From the NCBI GenBank assembly GCA_037176725.1, contig JAZBRS010000029.1, forward strand, positions 122,235,001 through 122,299,000: a DNA stretch of 64,000 nucleotides, written 5' to 3'. How positions within the stretch are numbered: the first letter of the stretch is position 1; each line of letters starts with the position of its first letter. The notes beneath the pieces are model-generated. The model was not told where the DNA came from. It saw nothing but the letters and a program-made list of their open reading frames with translations, and made no database searches. The position numbers and the translations under genes were made by a program. Source of the stretch: Posidonia oceanica (lineage: Eukaryota > Streptophyta > Magnoliopsida > Alismatales > Posidoniaceae). This document shows positions 1-12,176 of the stretch, in pieces.

Positions 1-2
1 TG

Positions 3-1145
3 AAGGGCCAAGCCATGGCAGACCATCTTGCTGATTTCCCTCTGCCTGAATACTAGCCGCTCTAGACGCAGTTCCTAGACAAAGACAGTCTTTTTGCAAT
101 GGAGGACTCTCAAGAGAAAGACCCTGAAGATCAAGAGCAGTGGCAATTATACTTCGATGGTGCTGTGAACAAGAAGGGTCGAGGCATAGGCGTAGTGCTG
201 ACAACGCCTCAGGGACAGACGATTCCCTTCACAAGGAAGCTGACCTTCAAATGCACCAACAACGAGGCAGAATATGAGGCGTGCATCCTAGGACTGAATG
301 TTGCCCTCGAGCATGAGGTACAGAAGCTACTTGTGCACGGCGACGCCATGCTGGTGATTTCTCAAGTGAATGGCGACTGGAAGACAAAGGATCCAAAGTT
401 ACTGCCATATCAGGAACACCTGCTGAAGCTGATAGAAGAATTTGCAAGCATCCGCTTCACATACATGAATTGAGCAAGGAACGCATATGCAGATGCGTTG
501 GCAACCCTGGCGTCCTGGCTCAGTATACTTGAAGACAGCATAGTAGATGTATCAGTTACTCGCGTAGAGCAGCCTGCGCACTGCATGAGCATAGAAGAGG
601 TGGATCCAGCAGAGGAGCAGCCCTAGTATCATGACATAAAAGCTTTCCTAGAGTCTGGCAGCCTTCTGCCCGGTACCTCAGCAGTAGATAAAAGAACTCT
701 AGCGCGTCTGGTGTCAAAGTATGTACTAGGGGCAGGACAGTTGTATAGAAGGTCATACAATCAAATGCTCCTGCACTGCTTGAACAAATCGGAGGCTGAC
801 ATGCTGATGCTTCAAGTGCATACGAGAACTTGCGGCCTGCACATGAACGGCGTCCTCCTAGCCAAGAAGATAATGCTTCAAGGCTACTTTTGGCTAACTA
901 TGGAAGTAGACTGCTGCCGGTTCGTACGCAGATGCCACAACTGTCAAGTGCATGGTAACTTCATTTGGGCGCCCCCACAGGAATTGCATAGCATGTCGTC
1001 GTCGTGGCCTTTCTCCACCTGGGGGATTGATGTCATTGACGCCATTCACTCTGCAGCTTCTAATGGTCATCGCTACATTCTAGTAGCGATCGATTACTTT
1101 ACCAAGTGGGTGGAAGCGGCCTCCTACAAAACAGTAACTGCTGTG
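3..1145 (+). pseudogene. pol: Element B pol fragment: end of RNase H, archaeal RNase H, integrase zinc finger and first core residues
   Basis: One reading frame matches element A pol from the end of RNase H onward. The archaeal-type RNase H shows YFDGA, TNNEAEYEA and HGDAMLVISQ. The integrase HHCC finger is intact here (CHNCQ, where element A has lost a cysteine), followed by the first catalytic Asp in WGIDV. Stops in frame at 54, 63, 471 and 624 kill it. Those at 54 and 63 stand where A has CAA codons, consistent with C-to-T decay. The fragment breaks off within the integrase core at the CTGTG duplicated by insertion of solo LTR S1 and resumes at 12282. In a live element this region copies the RNA genome (RNA strand removal) and inserts the cDNA. 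Confidence 0.9.
1141..1145. repeat. Target-site duplication of S1, left copy (CTGTG)
   Basis: CTGTG here and CCGTG at 12277-12281 flank solo LTR S1 and join cleanly into the interrupted integrase reading frame. One mismatch fits an old insertion. Confidence 0.7.
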
Positions 1146-1689
1146 TCTTAACACCCCATTTTGACTAGCTGAATTAGTGGATCTCTCTCTCTAGTGGCTT
1201 CAAAACATGACTTAGAAAACCATCACCCAAAAAATCAGGAAAATTAAAAAACTTTAGAACCTTGAAACCAAACCCCAAAACCTCAGCCTTTCTTTAACCT
1301 AGGAAAACCTACACAAAACTTTGGAAAATCCACCCACAAAACCCTAGGTCAAACTCTAGAAACCCTAGGTCACACACTCACACAAAACCCCCTCCAAACC
1401 CAAGCCTTTCACCTACTTTCTCTCCGGATTATCCTTTTCTCTCTCCTGATTATCCTTTTTCTCTCTTCTGATTATTCTTTTCTCTCTCCTCCTTATCCTC
1501 CTTCTTTTCCTCTCATTTCTTCATCTTTTCTTGCTCTCCAATGGGCCCACCTTATTCTCTTCTCTTCCCTCTATTTTATCCTTATTTTATTTTATTTTTA
1601 TCTTATCCCATGCTTATTCAATCTTTAATCTCTTTTCCTCCCTTCTTCTCTTTCTTTATTTGCTTCTTCCCTTCTTTCTCTCTTTTCCA

Positions 1690-2130
1690 CAACAACACTA
1701 AACCCTAAACCCTAAACCCTAATCCACTCCTAAACACTAAACCCCAAAACCCTAAAACACTAAACCCTACAACACTAAACTTCCAAACCCTAACCTAAAC
1801 CCCAAACTCTAATCTACATCAAAACCATATTAAAACCTAAACCATAAACCCATTTCAAAACTCCTAAAACACTAAACATCAAAACCATACTAAAACCTAA
1901 ACCCTAAACCCATTTCAAAACCCTAAATCCCACTCAAAACCAAACCCTAAAAACCTAAACCCTAAACTCATTTCAAAACCCTAAATCCCACTCAAAACCA
2001 ACCCTAAAAACCTAAACCCTAAACCCATTTCAAAACTTCAAAATCCATTCTAAACCCAAAACCCTAAACTTTAATTTAGAAAACCACATCAAAACCCATT
2101 CTAAACCCAAAAGCCTAAACCCTAAACTTT
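1690..2130 (+). repeat. Degenerate CCCTAAA (plant telomere-like) tract in S1
   Basis: Several consecutive AAACCCTAAACCCTAA stretches occur at 1698-1722, followed by spaced CCTAAACCCTAAACCCATTTCAAAA units of about 55-65 bp through 2130. Sequence resembles the plant telomere repeat but is embedded in an LTR and mixed with other A/C-rich units, so it is a local low-complexity expansion rather than a telomere. Confidence 0.6.
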
Positions 2131-4029
2131 AATTCAGAAAACCACATCAAAACCTAATTAAAAAAAACCAAGAAAAACCTAATTAAAAAACCTAAGTAGC
2201 AAACCTAGAAAATAATCAAAACAAAATTTAGAAAAATCAAAACAGAAACCCTAGAAAATACATAACTAAAAAACAAAGCAAAGCCATCTTTCGAAAACAA
2301 TTAAAAACCTTAAAATCCTAATCAAAAGAAAACTTAACAAACAATTAAAACAAACTCTAAAACAAAAACAATTAAAAGACTTAACTCAAAAAGAAAACTT
2401 CAGAACCCTAATTCAAAACCTAAAAAACCCATTCTCTAAAATTCAAAACTTTAATTCAAACTCAGAAAATAATCAAAAGAAAAACCTAAGAAAAATAAGT
2501 TAAAAAGCTACCAAAACAAGACCTTAAAAATCAACTAAAACAAGAACTTAGAGAAAACAAATTAAAAAAACAATTAAAAACAAAATCTTTAAAAACCAAT
2601 CAACAAAACTCAAAAACCAAGTTTTCTTCCTTCTCCTTCTCTTTCTCCAATTATCCTTCTTTTTTCTCCTTCTCTCTCCTCTTTATCCTCTCTCTCTTTC
2701 CTCCTTTCTTTCCTTCTTTCTTTCTTTCCTTTCTTTTCCTCCACCAAAAGTCCACGGCCCACTCCCTCTTTTTTTCTTTTTTCCTCACAATCCAGCCCAC
2801 GTCCTCCTCCTCTCCTTCTTTCCTTCTTTCCTTTTTTTTTCATTTCCCTCTCCCTCCTTTCTTCTCCCCAACTCCCCAATAGCCAGCTGCCATGGCCACC
2901 ATTTTTCAAACCCACCTGACACCCTCCGTCAACCTTGGCCAACCACACCTCATAGCCATCCCCTCCTCCATCAGACCCTCCAGCCTGTGCCAGCCGACCT
3001 AGACCAAGCCAAAACTCCAACGGACACCACACCCACCAGCAGACTAGAAAAAAAGGAGAGGAGAGGAGAGTTTTGCACCCTAGGAACCCAAACATTCTCC
3101 AACTCCTACAAACCAACTCCCACATAGCCCACTCCCACCATCAGACCTTCCTTCTCCCTCTCTTCCTTCTTCCTTTCCGGCCAAAGAACCTACAACAAAA
3201 CCCAACACCACACATAGCAACCACCCATCAGACCAGAGCTCCACGGCCTCCACAACCCTCTCTAGACCTCCACCATATCCTCCCCAACCCAAAACCAGAG
3301 AGAGGGAGGAAACCAGAGGAGGAAGAGAAGAAACTAGAAGAGTGAGAAAAGGCCGAAACTTCTCTAATTTTCTGCGACCACCCCGGCGCACGAAAAAATC
3401 ATCTAAGCCCACCATTAGATCCACCTCATTCCCCTCTTCGTCCCCATATTTTTATTTTCGCGTTTCGAGCCCCATAGCACCTGTAGAAGCTCGTTGGAGT
3501 TGGCCTTCTTCCTCGGCACCGTTCATCGGAGCAGCAGCCACGTCGCCTCCCCGCACCGCCACGTCGCCCGCCAGGCTGTGCCACCACTCCCCGTGCCTCC
3601 GCCGGACCCCCCGCAGGCCAGCCGCTCCGCCCTCTCCTCCGCCGCCAAAAACTCGCCGGCGTCCGCTGCGTCGCATGCTAATGTGCATGCTACAGTAAGG
3701 CCGCCCTTTGTTTTCGTTTGGTTTTATTTTTTCGTTATCTTACAAACTTTACCACTACATTGCATTTCTACCTCAAACTTTCTTCTTTTTGCTTTCAGGT
3801 CCTTCGTCAGTTTATAACTCATTTAAATTTGAATAAAAACCATATAAAATTGCATAAAAAATATATAGTTTCCTTTATTTGCATGTAAGTCCTGCTGTAG
3901 TTTAAAAAGTTTTGATTTCTTTTAGTTTTAGCCCAGATATTTATTTTTATTGCAACTTGGTCCTTTACAGTTCAAGCTTTTTAGTTTTTTCTTTAGTTTC
4001 AGTCCAGTTGTTTATTTTATTTACATAAT

Positions 4030-4690
4030 GGTCCTACTGTAGTTCAAATATTTTTCTGTTCTTTATTTTCCAGTCTAGTAGCTATTTATTTTTGCATTTT
4101 AGTCCTATGGTTGTTAAAAGTTATTTAAATATCTGCTTTTATCTTATTGCATTGCTTTTTAGTCCTCCTGTTTATTTTATTTGCTATGTAGTCCTCTGTT
4201 TAGTTGATTAACTCATTTAATTTCTTATTTTTCCTTACTGCATTGCACTTTTATCCCATCTTTCTTTATTTTTGCACTTTGGTCCTCCATTCGCATGCAA
4301 AAATCATTTAAGAGCATATTTTATCTTATAAAATTGCATTTTAGCCCCTGCATGATTTAAAATTGCATTTTAGTCATCTACATGTTTACAGAAATTAAGA
4401 GCATATTTTACCTTATAAAATTGTATTTTAGCCCCTGCATGATTTAAAATTGCATATTAGTCCTCTGTATGTTTATAAAAATCATTTAATTGCATCTTTA
4501 CCTTATTAAATTGCATTTCAGACACTGCATTTTATTTTAATTACATCCAGACCCTTAACTTTTCGAAAACTTTGCATATAGGCCCTCAACTTTTCGAAAT
4601 CTTTGCATTTAGGTCCTTAACTTTTCAAAAACTTTGCATTTAGGTCCTTAACTTTTCTAAAACATCACACTTAGGTCTTTTTTTTGCATT
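4030..4690 (+). repeat. T-rich TGCATTTTAGTCCT array in S1
   Basis: Irregularly spaced copies of a core like TTGCATTTTAG followed by TCCT or GCCC. The same kind of array sits at the equivalent place in the other LTRs (about 20240-21210, 40430-41540, 62450-63560, and reversed at 6460-7390). Spacing varies from about 25 to 60 bp, so it is a dispersed motif array, not a clean tandem repeat. Confidence 0.65.
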
Positions 4691-4745
4691 TTTGCATGCA
4701 TTGCACCCATACATCATTGCACTTAGTATCTTAGGACACTTTTGA

Positions 4746-4750
4746 GCACC
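4746..4750. repeat. Target-site duplication of S2, left copy (GCACC)
   Basis: GCACC here and GCACC at 10574-10578 match perfectly and flank S2 exactly, proving both ends of that insertion. Confidence 0.92.
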
Positions 4751-4872
4751 TGTAGTAATCCCAATCAGAATCAGGCTTACTATTGGCGGCGAGGTCCGAG
4801 GAGGAGGGCTCAACTCGAAAACACTTAAAATGGAGGAGAAAAGGTAAGAAAGGAAGAAGATAAGACAAATCA

Positions 4873-4881
4873 GAGTCGCCA
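4873..4881 (-). other. Primer-site-like TGGCGACTC inside S2 LTR
   Basis: Minus-strand TGGCGACTC equals the first nine bases of the true primer-binding site of element A, yet lies inside the LTR, 130 bp before its end. All six LTRs in the window have this. Confidence 0.6.
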
Positions 4882-5079
4882 CCGTGTCTATTATCGGGAG
4901 ACAAGGAAAACCGGGGAAATGCGTGGATTAACACGCAAAACCAAGTAAGAAATGCAAAGCAAAGCAATGCAAAGGAAAACAAATGCAAATACATGCAAAT
5001 GAGATGACTCATGCCTAGGATAAGGGCGATATGGTCATTGCGGGCCAGAAGACTGGGCAAGGACTCCTGTTATGCGCGG

Positions 5080-5135
5080 GGAAGGTGTTAGGCACCCCCG
5101 ACACGCCCGAGAATCGGTCTTTCTAGGCTTACACT
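5080..5135 (-). other. Conserved LTR 3' block in S2
   Basis: Minus-strand GGGGGTGCCTAACACCTTCC followed by the CGCATAACAGGAGTCC segment. The same block is near the 3' end of every LTR here (11966, 24190, 25715, 27560 reversed, 43260). I recall very similar blocks in Ogre/Tat LTRs of other plants. Confidence 0.65.
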
Positions 5136-5429
5136 CGCATATGCAGGGAAATGTAGGTTTGAATGCCTAAGTGCCAATGAATGCCTGAATGAATGCTCAT
5201 AGGTGTGCTCTAAGTGGTGGGATGCAATGCAGGAAAGTAAACGTGCAGACTAAGTGCTCAGCAGCGTTGTCTGTGTTCTAAACCGAGCGAAATTGGGCTC
5301 GTGAGAACTCCAGGCAGTAAGCATCACTGCCCTATATGCAAATGCAAGCGAAAAAGCGAAACGACGGTAAAACCAAGCAATGCAGGCGACATGCAAGAGA
5401 AAACGGCGTAAAACACGTGAAACAAAGCA

Positions 5430-5690
5430 AGAAACGAGAACCGCACGCAAAACGGTGCAAGAAAACAAGACGGGCACGCAAAACGGTGCCGAAAACAAAG
5501 TGGGCACGCAAAACGGTGCCAAAAGTGAAGCAGGCACGTAAAACGGTGCCAAAAGCGAAGCGGGCACGCAAAACGGTGCCAAAAGCGAAGCGGACATGCA
5601 AAAAGATGCCAAAAACAAAGCGGGCACGCAAAACAGTGCCAAAAACAAAGCGGGCATGCAAAACGGTGCCAAAAGCGGCGAAATAAAACC
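5430..5690 (-). repeat. 30-bp minisatellite in S2
   Basis: Tandem copies of a unit containing CACGCAAAACGGTGCCAAAA at 30-bp steps, the reverse complement of the arrays in S1 (11380-11650) and the A LTR (42310-42960). Because 30 is a multiple of three, it gives long repetitive reading frames in several frames; these are by-products. Confidence 0.85.
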
Positions 5691-6132
5691 TCGGAAAAAC
5701 CATGCAGATGCGAATGCAAGGAGGAAGAATAAGAGAAGCAAAAGGAGAAGCAAAACAACACGTGTGTGAGAACAGACGCTGTTTCAGGGCCGCACAGAGT
5801 AGGTGTGGAGACCTATAAAGGGGAAAGTAAACAAATGGAGGGATTACCACCGCTTTGTGACTGTTTCCCACTAAACCGCCCCACGATATGTCTCGCACGC
5901 TGCCCAAAGCTCGCAATGCGATCGGATCGTGGAAAAGGGGGAAGAAAGTCGCAATAAGTGGTGAATCCAAGGGAAACACAACACAAAACACTTAGGAATA
6001 CGCGAAACGAGGAACGGAGTTGATAGATAAGAAGAGGAAGTCCTATTCTACATGTTCGAGGAAACAAAAAGCAAAAATGATGCATACAATGCAAATGGTA
6101 TGCAAATGAATGCAGTGCAGGGGTTCAGGAAG

Positions 6133-6138
6133 ACGTAC
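6133..6138 (-). other. Splice-donor-like GTACGT in S2
   Basis: Minus strand CCAA/GTACGT lies at the position where other LTRs have AAG/GTAAGT or CAG/GTATGT. The changing bases still satisfy the GTRNGT donor pattern. Confidence 0.35.
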
Positions 6139-6459
6139 TTGGAAAATCTGGAGCCTGATCTGAAATCTGCTTGGTCCATGCTGAAGAGCGCTTCGCCGAG
6201 GTCGTCTGGGTAGCTTGTTTGAGAAGATCCAACGGCTGGATTGGAAGATATCACAGCTTCAAGGCAGAGGGACTAGAACAGGGGAGAAGAACAGATCTAA
6301 GTGTACAGGAGATCCTAAGGGTGTGCAAACAGGTCCTCCCATGTAAATGGGAGCTAGAGAAGCTTGAGTGTGTGCAGAGGATGCAAAAAGCTAGAATGCA
6401 TGAGTGCAATGCATGCAGAAAGCAAGAAAAGACTCAGGGGGGATTTTTCAGAAAATTGG

Positions 6460-7390
6460 GGGTTCAAATGCAATTTTGAAAGGATGGGGGTCTAAATGCA
6501 AAAGTTTGAAAGGTTTGGGGCTTTCATGCAAGGATTTTGAAAAAAGGAGGGTCTGAATGCAATTTTGCAAAGGACAGGGTTTAAAATGCAATTTTCCAAA
6601 AGGGGTATGCATCAAGACAAGTTTTGAAATCATGTGGTAAGTTGAAATGCAATTTTGAAATCATTAGGGTTCAAAATGCAATTTTTCTAGAAAAACAGGG
6701 TCCTAAGTAGTCTAGGAATGCAAATGGGGGATTTACATGCAATTTTTCAAACATGTGGGGTCAAAAATGCAATTTTTGAAGCAAAATATGCATTTAAATG
6801 ATTTTTATAAGCATGCAGAGGACCTATGTGCAATTTTTCAAACATGTAGGGTCAAAAATACAATTTTATAAGCAAAATATGCATTAAAGGGGCAGACAGA
6901 GGACTGGCATGCAATTTTCAAAATATGCAGGGTCAAAAATGCAATTTTATAAGCAAAATATGCATTTAAATGACTACTGTGCATTAGAAAGGACCTATAT
7001 GCAAAAATCAGAAAACAGAGGGGGAAAAATGCAATGCAACAAGCAAAAATGAAAAATAAGAGCTAAGTTCTACAGGACAGAGGACCAGAAGGCAAAAGCA
7101 GAAAACAAAAGGGACCTGGAATGCAATTTTATATGGCAAAATTCATGCATTAAATTAAATTAAACTACTGCAGGACCAATGTGCAAAAATCAAAAACTGG
7201 AGGGCCAAAGTCTAACTTATTACTGAAGGAAAGCACAGTAAATGGATCAGCATGCAAATAAGGAAAACCACAAACATTTCATGCAATTTTATATAGTTTC
7301 AGCACAGAAATAAGCAGATTAAATCAAATAAAGGACTGGAATGCAAAATAACAAAAACTCAGACCAGAAATGCAATATTGGCAAAAAAAC
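6460..7390 (-). repeat. T-rich TGCATTTTAG array in S2
   Basis: On the plus strand it reads as repeated AAAATGCAATTTT with AGGACC/GGGGTC spacers, the reverse of the array found in the other LTRs. Spacing is irregular. Confidence 0.65.
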
Positions 7391-7419
7391 TTAGCTAAAG
7401 AAAAATAAAGGAACAGTGG

Positions 7420-8900
7420 CATGGCCGACGGCCATGGACACTGTAGCAGCAAGCTGCCAGCGTCCATGAACGCCGGCACAGGGATGTTGGGGTTGCGCAG
7501 ACCGGCGGGGAGGCGTCTCCAGGTCCTGACGGTGCTCGGACGACGCTCGGCGGAGCTCAACGTTGGTTGGAGCGAGCCAGAGAGGCCACCGGAGATCTGT
7601 AGAGTTTCAGAAGCGCACTCCGGGCGATCGACGCGACGACGCTGCGATCCGAGGGCCGGAGCGTGCTCCTGAGGCTCGTGCGGACCGGGGGGTGCTGCTG
7701 GAACTGCATTCTGCTGGCCGGAGCGGAGGGACGCACTGAGATGCTCGCCGGAGAAGACGACTTTGACCGGCGCTGACTCGGCGCAGGAGCGAAGAGAAAC
7801 CTATTCTAAGGGGGGGAAAAACAAGAGGGGAGGAAGAGCAAGTGAAAGGGAAAGGAGTTTACCTATTTCTGCGTCTGAGAAGCCCTCCCGACGCAAGCGG
7901 TTTCAGAGGTCGCCGGTGGAGCTCGTCCGGTGAGAGGAGGGGGCGTCGATGGCTCGGGAAGATTGGAATCGCTTCAGAGCGACCCTTCGGAGCTTCCTGG
8001 ATGTCTGGAAGGCTGCTGCGAAGATCGGCGGAAGATCCGGCTGATTTGGGTTCACAGAGGCAGCCGGAGACCAGGGGGAGTGTCCGCTGCTCCTCAGGCC
8101 GGATGGGATCTTCTGGAAGATTGCTGGAGGTCTGGTGAAGGGTTCTGGGCAGTTGAATTGGGTTTCAGTGGACTGTGGAGTGGATTTGCAGATTGGTTGG
8201 TTTTCTGGTCAGAGGGGACCGCAGGTGTTTGTGGTGGAGGGTTCGGCCTGTGATGGGTTGCTGGGCTGAAGGTTGGGTGGCTTGGAGAGGTGGAGTTCAG
8301 GCGAGTGACTGGGGAAGGTTTGGGACGGAGTGGAGGTCTGTGGTGGTGGGAATTTCAGGAGAGGTGGTGAGTTGGTTTCTGCGGTGGAGTTCAGGTGAAC
8401 TGAAGGTGTTTTTAGGGGTGGAAAGGCCGGGAAATGGTGGAGGAGGAATGCTGGGACTCTGGGTGGATTTGGGGGATGAATTGGGAGAGATTGGATGGCT
8501 GGAACGGGCTTGGTTTCTGAGGAAAAAGAAGGGGGAAGGCTGCTGAATTCAGAGGAAGGAGAAGGAGAAGTTTTACTGGAGAATTCTCTAGATTTCTCAG
8601 CTCTCTCCCTCGGACGGCAAAAGGCATTGGAGGAGGGGTTGAAGGGCTGGCTTTATCTGCTGCTCTCCGGCTTGCTCGCGCGCTCTGGGATTCAAATTCC
8701 ACCGGCGTGGTCCACTGCAGCTGAGGGAGACAAGCGGCCGGCGAGACGACAGGCAGTTAATGCCTCCCGGAAAAGGTGCTGAGAGAAGAGAGAGGAGCGG
8801 CGAGCTGTTGCTGATCTGACGGAGAGGGAAGGCTTGAAATTTGAAAGGAGGAGGGAGCGCTGTGCAGCTCGCGGGAGGAGAAGGAAAAATGCAGAGGAAG
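7420..8900 (-). other. GC-rich core of S2 LTR
   Basis: CpG-rich sequence with many CTCCGGC/GCCGGAG motifs, flanked by A/T-rich zones. The other long LTRs have a matching GC-rich core (18600-20080, 38770-40380). Reading frames in it do not line up as a shared protein between copies. Its place before the donor-like site would suit a promoter and transcript-start region, but no TATA or initiator can be assigned. Confidence 0.4.
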
Positions 8901-10573
8901 AAGAAGGAAGAGGAAGAAGGAGGGAGGCGGGCCGGGCCGCAAACCGAAGAAGAAAATAAAAAAGAAAAAAGAGAGAAGGAAGGTGGCGAACGGGCCGGAC
9001 TGGGCCCAGCAGAAAAAAGAAAAAGAATAGGAAAAAAGGGAGAAGGAGAGGAGAAAAAGAGGAGAAATAAATTAGGTAAAAATAAAATAAAAATAGGTAA
9101 AAATATTAGGGTGATTGTGTTTTAAGTTAGGATGTTGATTAAATTTTTTAGTGACTGTTTTTGGTTAGTTAGTGTGGTTTAGGGGGATTTTGGGTTTGAT
9201 TAGGGTTTTAAGGGTTTTCTTTGTTTTTAATTTGCTTTCCATTTTGATTAAGTGTTTGTTAAACCTTTTAAATTATTTTTCCATTGTGTTTTTCTCGTTA
9301 AGTATTTGGGATGTTAATTAGGATTTTTTAAGATTTATTTTTAGATTAATTAGAGTGAGTTTTGGCTTTTGATTTTAGTCTTTTTAGGATTCTTCTTAAG
9401 TCTTTTTTTGAATTACACTTTTGATTTTTTATTTGTTAAGTTTTCTTGATGTTTTTTAGTTAAGTTTCTTCTGTTTGATTAAGTGTCTTTAAATTTTTTT
9501 AATTTGTTTCTCGTTTTCTTTTTAATTAAGTTCTTAAGTTGTCCTTCTTAGGTTTGTTAAGTTAAGCTTTCCATTAATTATTTGTCTTAGCGTTTTTAAT
9601 TGCTTTACTTCTTCTTGGGGTTTGTTTTTAGATTGTTTTGATAGGATTTTCACTTTTGGTTGGTTTTGATTATATTTTAGTTTTTTCCTTAATTTTACAG
9701 CATTTTCTTTTGGTTTGTTTTGCATTTTTTAGCTTGCATCCTTGATTTTTCATTTTAGCTAAATTTAGTTGGGTTTAGGTTTTTAATTGTTTGTTTAATA
9801 TTTTTAATTATTTTTCTTAGGGTTTTGGTTTGTTTTCCTTTTGTTTTAGAGTTTTAGAGATTTTTAAGGGTTTTTTATGGATTTTAGCAAAAGAAAGAAA
9901 AAGGAAAAGAGAAGGAAGAAGAAAAGGAAAAAAGGAAGAATAAAGGGGAAAGAGATGAGTTGGAGGAGAATAATTTTTTTTAAAAGTCAGGGAAAATGTT
10001 AAAAATAAGGTAAAAATAGAAATAAGATAGAGAAGAGATAGAAGCACAAAGGGGGCCCACAGCCAGGCAAGAAAAAGGGAGAGAAGGGGATGAAAATAGG
10101 GAGGATAATCAGGAGAGAGAGAGGAGAGAGAAAAGAATCCAAGAGAGAGAAAAGGATAATTTAGGTAAAAGGAAGGCTTAAAAGTTTTGAAATGGGGTGA
10201 AAATTGGGGAGTGTGTAGCCTAGGGTTTCTAGTGTTGGTTCTAGGGCTTTGGTCCGATTTTGAGCAAGTTTTGGAGGGGTTTTGAGGTGTAGAAAAAGGG
10301 TGGTTTTACCTAAGTTTTCTAGGGTTTTTGGGAATGATTTTGGGCTGAAAGTTTTTAAGTGTTTGGGTAGGTTTGCTAAGTAGGGGTTGATGGGTTTTCC
10401 TATGGTTTTTGGGCAGGTTTTGGGCTTGGGAAGAGGGTGTAGGCTTAGGTCAAGTTAGGCTTGTTTTGAAGGGTGAGATGAAGAGGGTTGGGGGTTGTTT
10501 TGACCTAGGTTTAGATCCAAAAGTCACCAGAAGGTCCCAAATGATCCGAGCCTGTCAAGATGGGGTGTCAACA

Positions 10574-10578
10574 GCACC
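10574..10578. repeat. Target-site duplication of S2, right copy (GCACC)
   Basis: Perfect match to 4746-4750. After it S1 resumes with CTTAGCTCCC. Confidence 0.92.
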
Positions 10579-10800
10579 CTTAGCTCCCATGCATGTGGGA
10601 GGATCTGTTATGCACACCCCTAGGACCTTTCTGCACTTAGATCGCTTCTCCTCCCCTATTTCTTGGGCCTTCTGCCTTGAAGCCTGGATATCTTCCGATC
10701 GGACCGTCGGATCTTCACAACCGAACTACCCGGACCATCCTGGCGGAGGGGACTTCCCTGCTGACCAAGATTATCTCAAATCAGGCCTCAGATCTTCAAG

Positions 10801-10806
10801 GTAAGT
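10801..10806 (+). other. Splice-donor-like GTAAGT in S1
   Basis: CAAG/GTAAGT fits the plant 5' splice-site consensus. It lies in a block conserved with B (24779) and A (41864). Confidence 0.4.
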
Positions 10807-11379
10807 CCTTCTGAATCATTGCATATCATTTATTGCATTTGCATGCATTGTTTTTGCAGCCCGTTTTCCGTGCATGTAGATTAGGGCCTCCCCCTTGCCT
10901 GTCTACTTTGCTTCCTCCTTTCGCGTCTTCTTAGTGTTTTCGAGTTGAGTTTTCCCTCGGATTCACTACTGATTGCGGCCGTCTTCCCCCTTTTCCACGA
11001 TTCGATTGCACAGCGAGCTTTGGGTAGCGTGCAAGACACATCGTGGGACAGTTTAGTGGGAAACAGTCACAGAATAGTGGTGATCCTTCCACTTGCTTCC
11101 TTTCCCCTTTGCAGGTCTTCACACATGCATTGTGTGGTTCTTCCGATGTTTGTTCTTACACTCACATCACTTGTATCTCCTTTGCATCTAGGCTGGCAGC
11201 CCTAACTGCCCGGTTGATGCCCGTCATGTCGTCTAATCTTCCCCTTTGCTTGTCATACCCCTGCATTGCGTGGCTTTTTCGATGTTTTGCTTTTACGATT
11301 GCATTGCTTGTTTTTCGCCTGGATTTGCTTTCCCCTTTGCTTGTCATACCCCTGCATTGCGTGGCTTTTCTGATGTTTT

Positions 11380-11650
11380 GTTTTGCTTGTTTCTTGCACC
11401 GTTTTGCGTGCTGACTTTGTTTCTTGCACCGTTTTGCATGCCAACCTTGTTTCTTGCACCGTTTTGCGTGCTTGCTTTGTTTCTTGCATCGTTTTGCGTG
11501 CCTGCTTTGTTTCTTGCACCGTTTTGTGTGACGACATTGTTTCTTGCACTGTTTTGCATGCTGACTTTGTTTCCTGCACCGTTTTGCATGTCGACTTTGT
11601 TTCTTACACCGCTTTGCGTGCCGACTTCTGTTTCTCGCACCGTCTTGTGT
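11380..11650 (+). repeat. 30-bp minisatellite in S1
   Basis: About nine units with TTTCTTGCACCGTTTTGCGTG at exact 30-bp steps, units drifting by point changes. Same family as the arrays at 5430-5690 and 42310-42960. It creates long open frames on both strands with repeated ten-residue peptides. Confidence 0.88.
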
Positions 11651-12166
11651 GTTTGCTCCTATTTTCCCTTGCATGTCGCTTGCATTGCTTGGTTTTACCG
11701 TCGTTTTGTTTTATCGCCTACATTTGCATATAGGGCAGTGATGCTTACTGCTTGGAGTTCTCACGAACCAGGGTTCGCCCGGTTCGGAACACAGACAGCG
11801 CTGCTGAGCACTTAGATTGCACGTTTAATTCCTTGCACACATTCCATCACTTAGAGCACACCTATGAGCATCTAATTAGGCATTCATGGCACTTAGGCAT
11901 TCAAAGCATGCATTTCCCCTCAAAAGCGAGCGTAAGCCTAGAAAGACTGCTTCTCGGGCGTGTCGGGGGTGCCTAACACCTTCCCCGCGCGTAATAGGAG
12001 TCCTTACCCTTTCTCTGGCCCATAATGACCCTTTTGCCCTCGTCCTTGACACGAGATATCCTCTTTGCATGGCATTTGCATTGAACTGCATCCTCTTGTG
12101 TGGATTTGCATGTTTTTTTTCATGCATTTCCCTAGTTTTCCTCGTCTCCCGATTGAATAGACTAGG

Positions 12167-12176
12167 TAGCGACTCC
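12167..12176 (+). other. Primer-site-like sequence inside S1 LTR
   Basis: TAGCGACTCC, one base off TGGCGACTCC, 109 bp before the LTR end. Confidence 0.45.

Larger units (their letters stand above)
4751..10573 (-). mobile_element. S2: reverse-oriented solo LTR nested in S1
   Basis: On the minus strand it starts TGTTGACACCCCATCTTG, nearly the same as element A's LTR start, and ends GGGATTACTACA like A, so it belongs to the A family. Length 5823 bp against 6532 bp in A. Perfect GCACC duplications flank it. It holds the A-family layout in reverse: 3' end block with 30-bp array at 5430-5690, T-rich array at 6460-7390, GC-rich core at 7420-8900, A-rich and T-rich zones at 9050-10400. No internal retrotransposon region is present. 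The reading frames seen in it come from repeats and GC-rich sequence and are not conserved as proteins. Confidence 0.93.

Noticed and set aside
1690..2130. Chromosome end or true interstitial telomere
   Set aside because: Short, degenerate and inside an LTR with clear boundaries.
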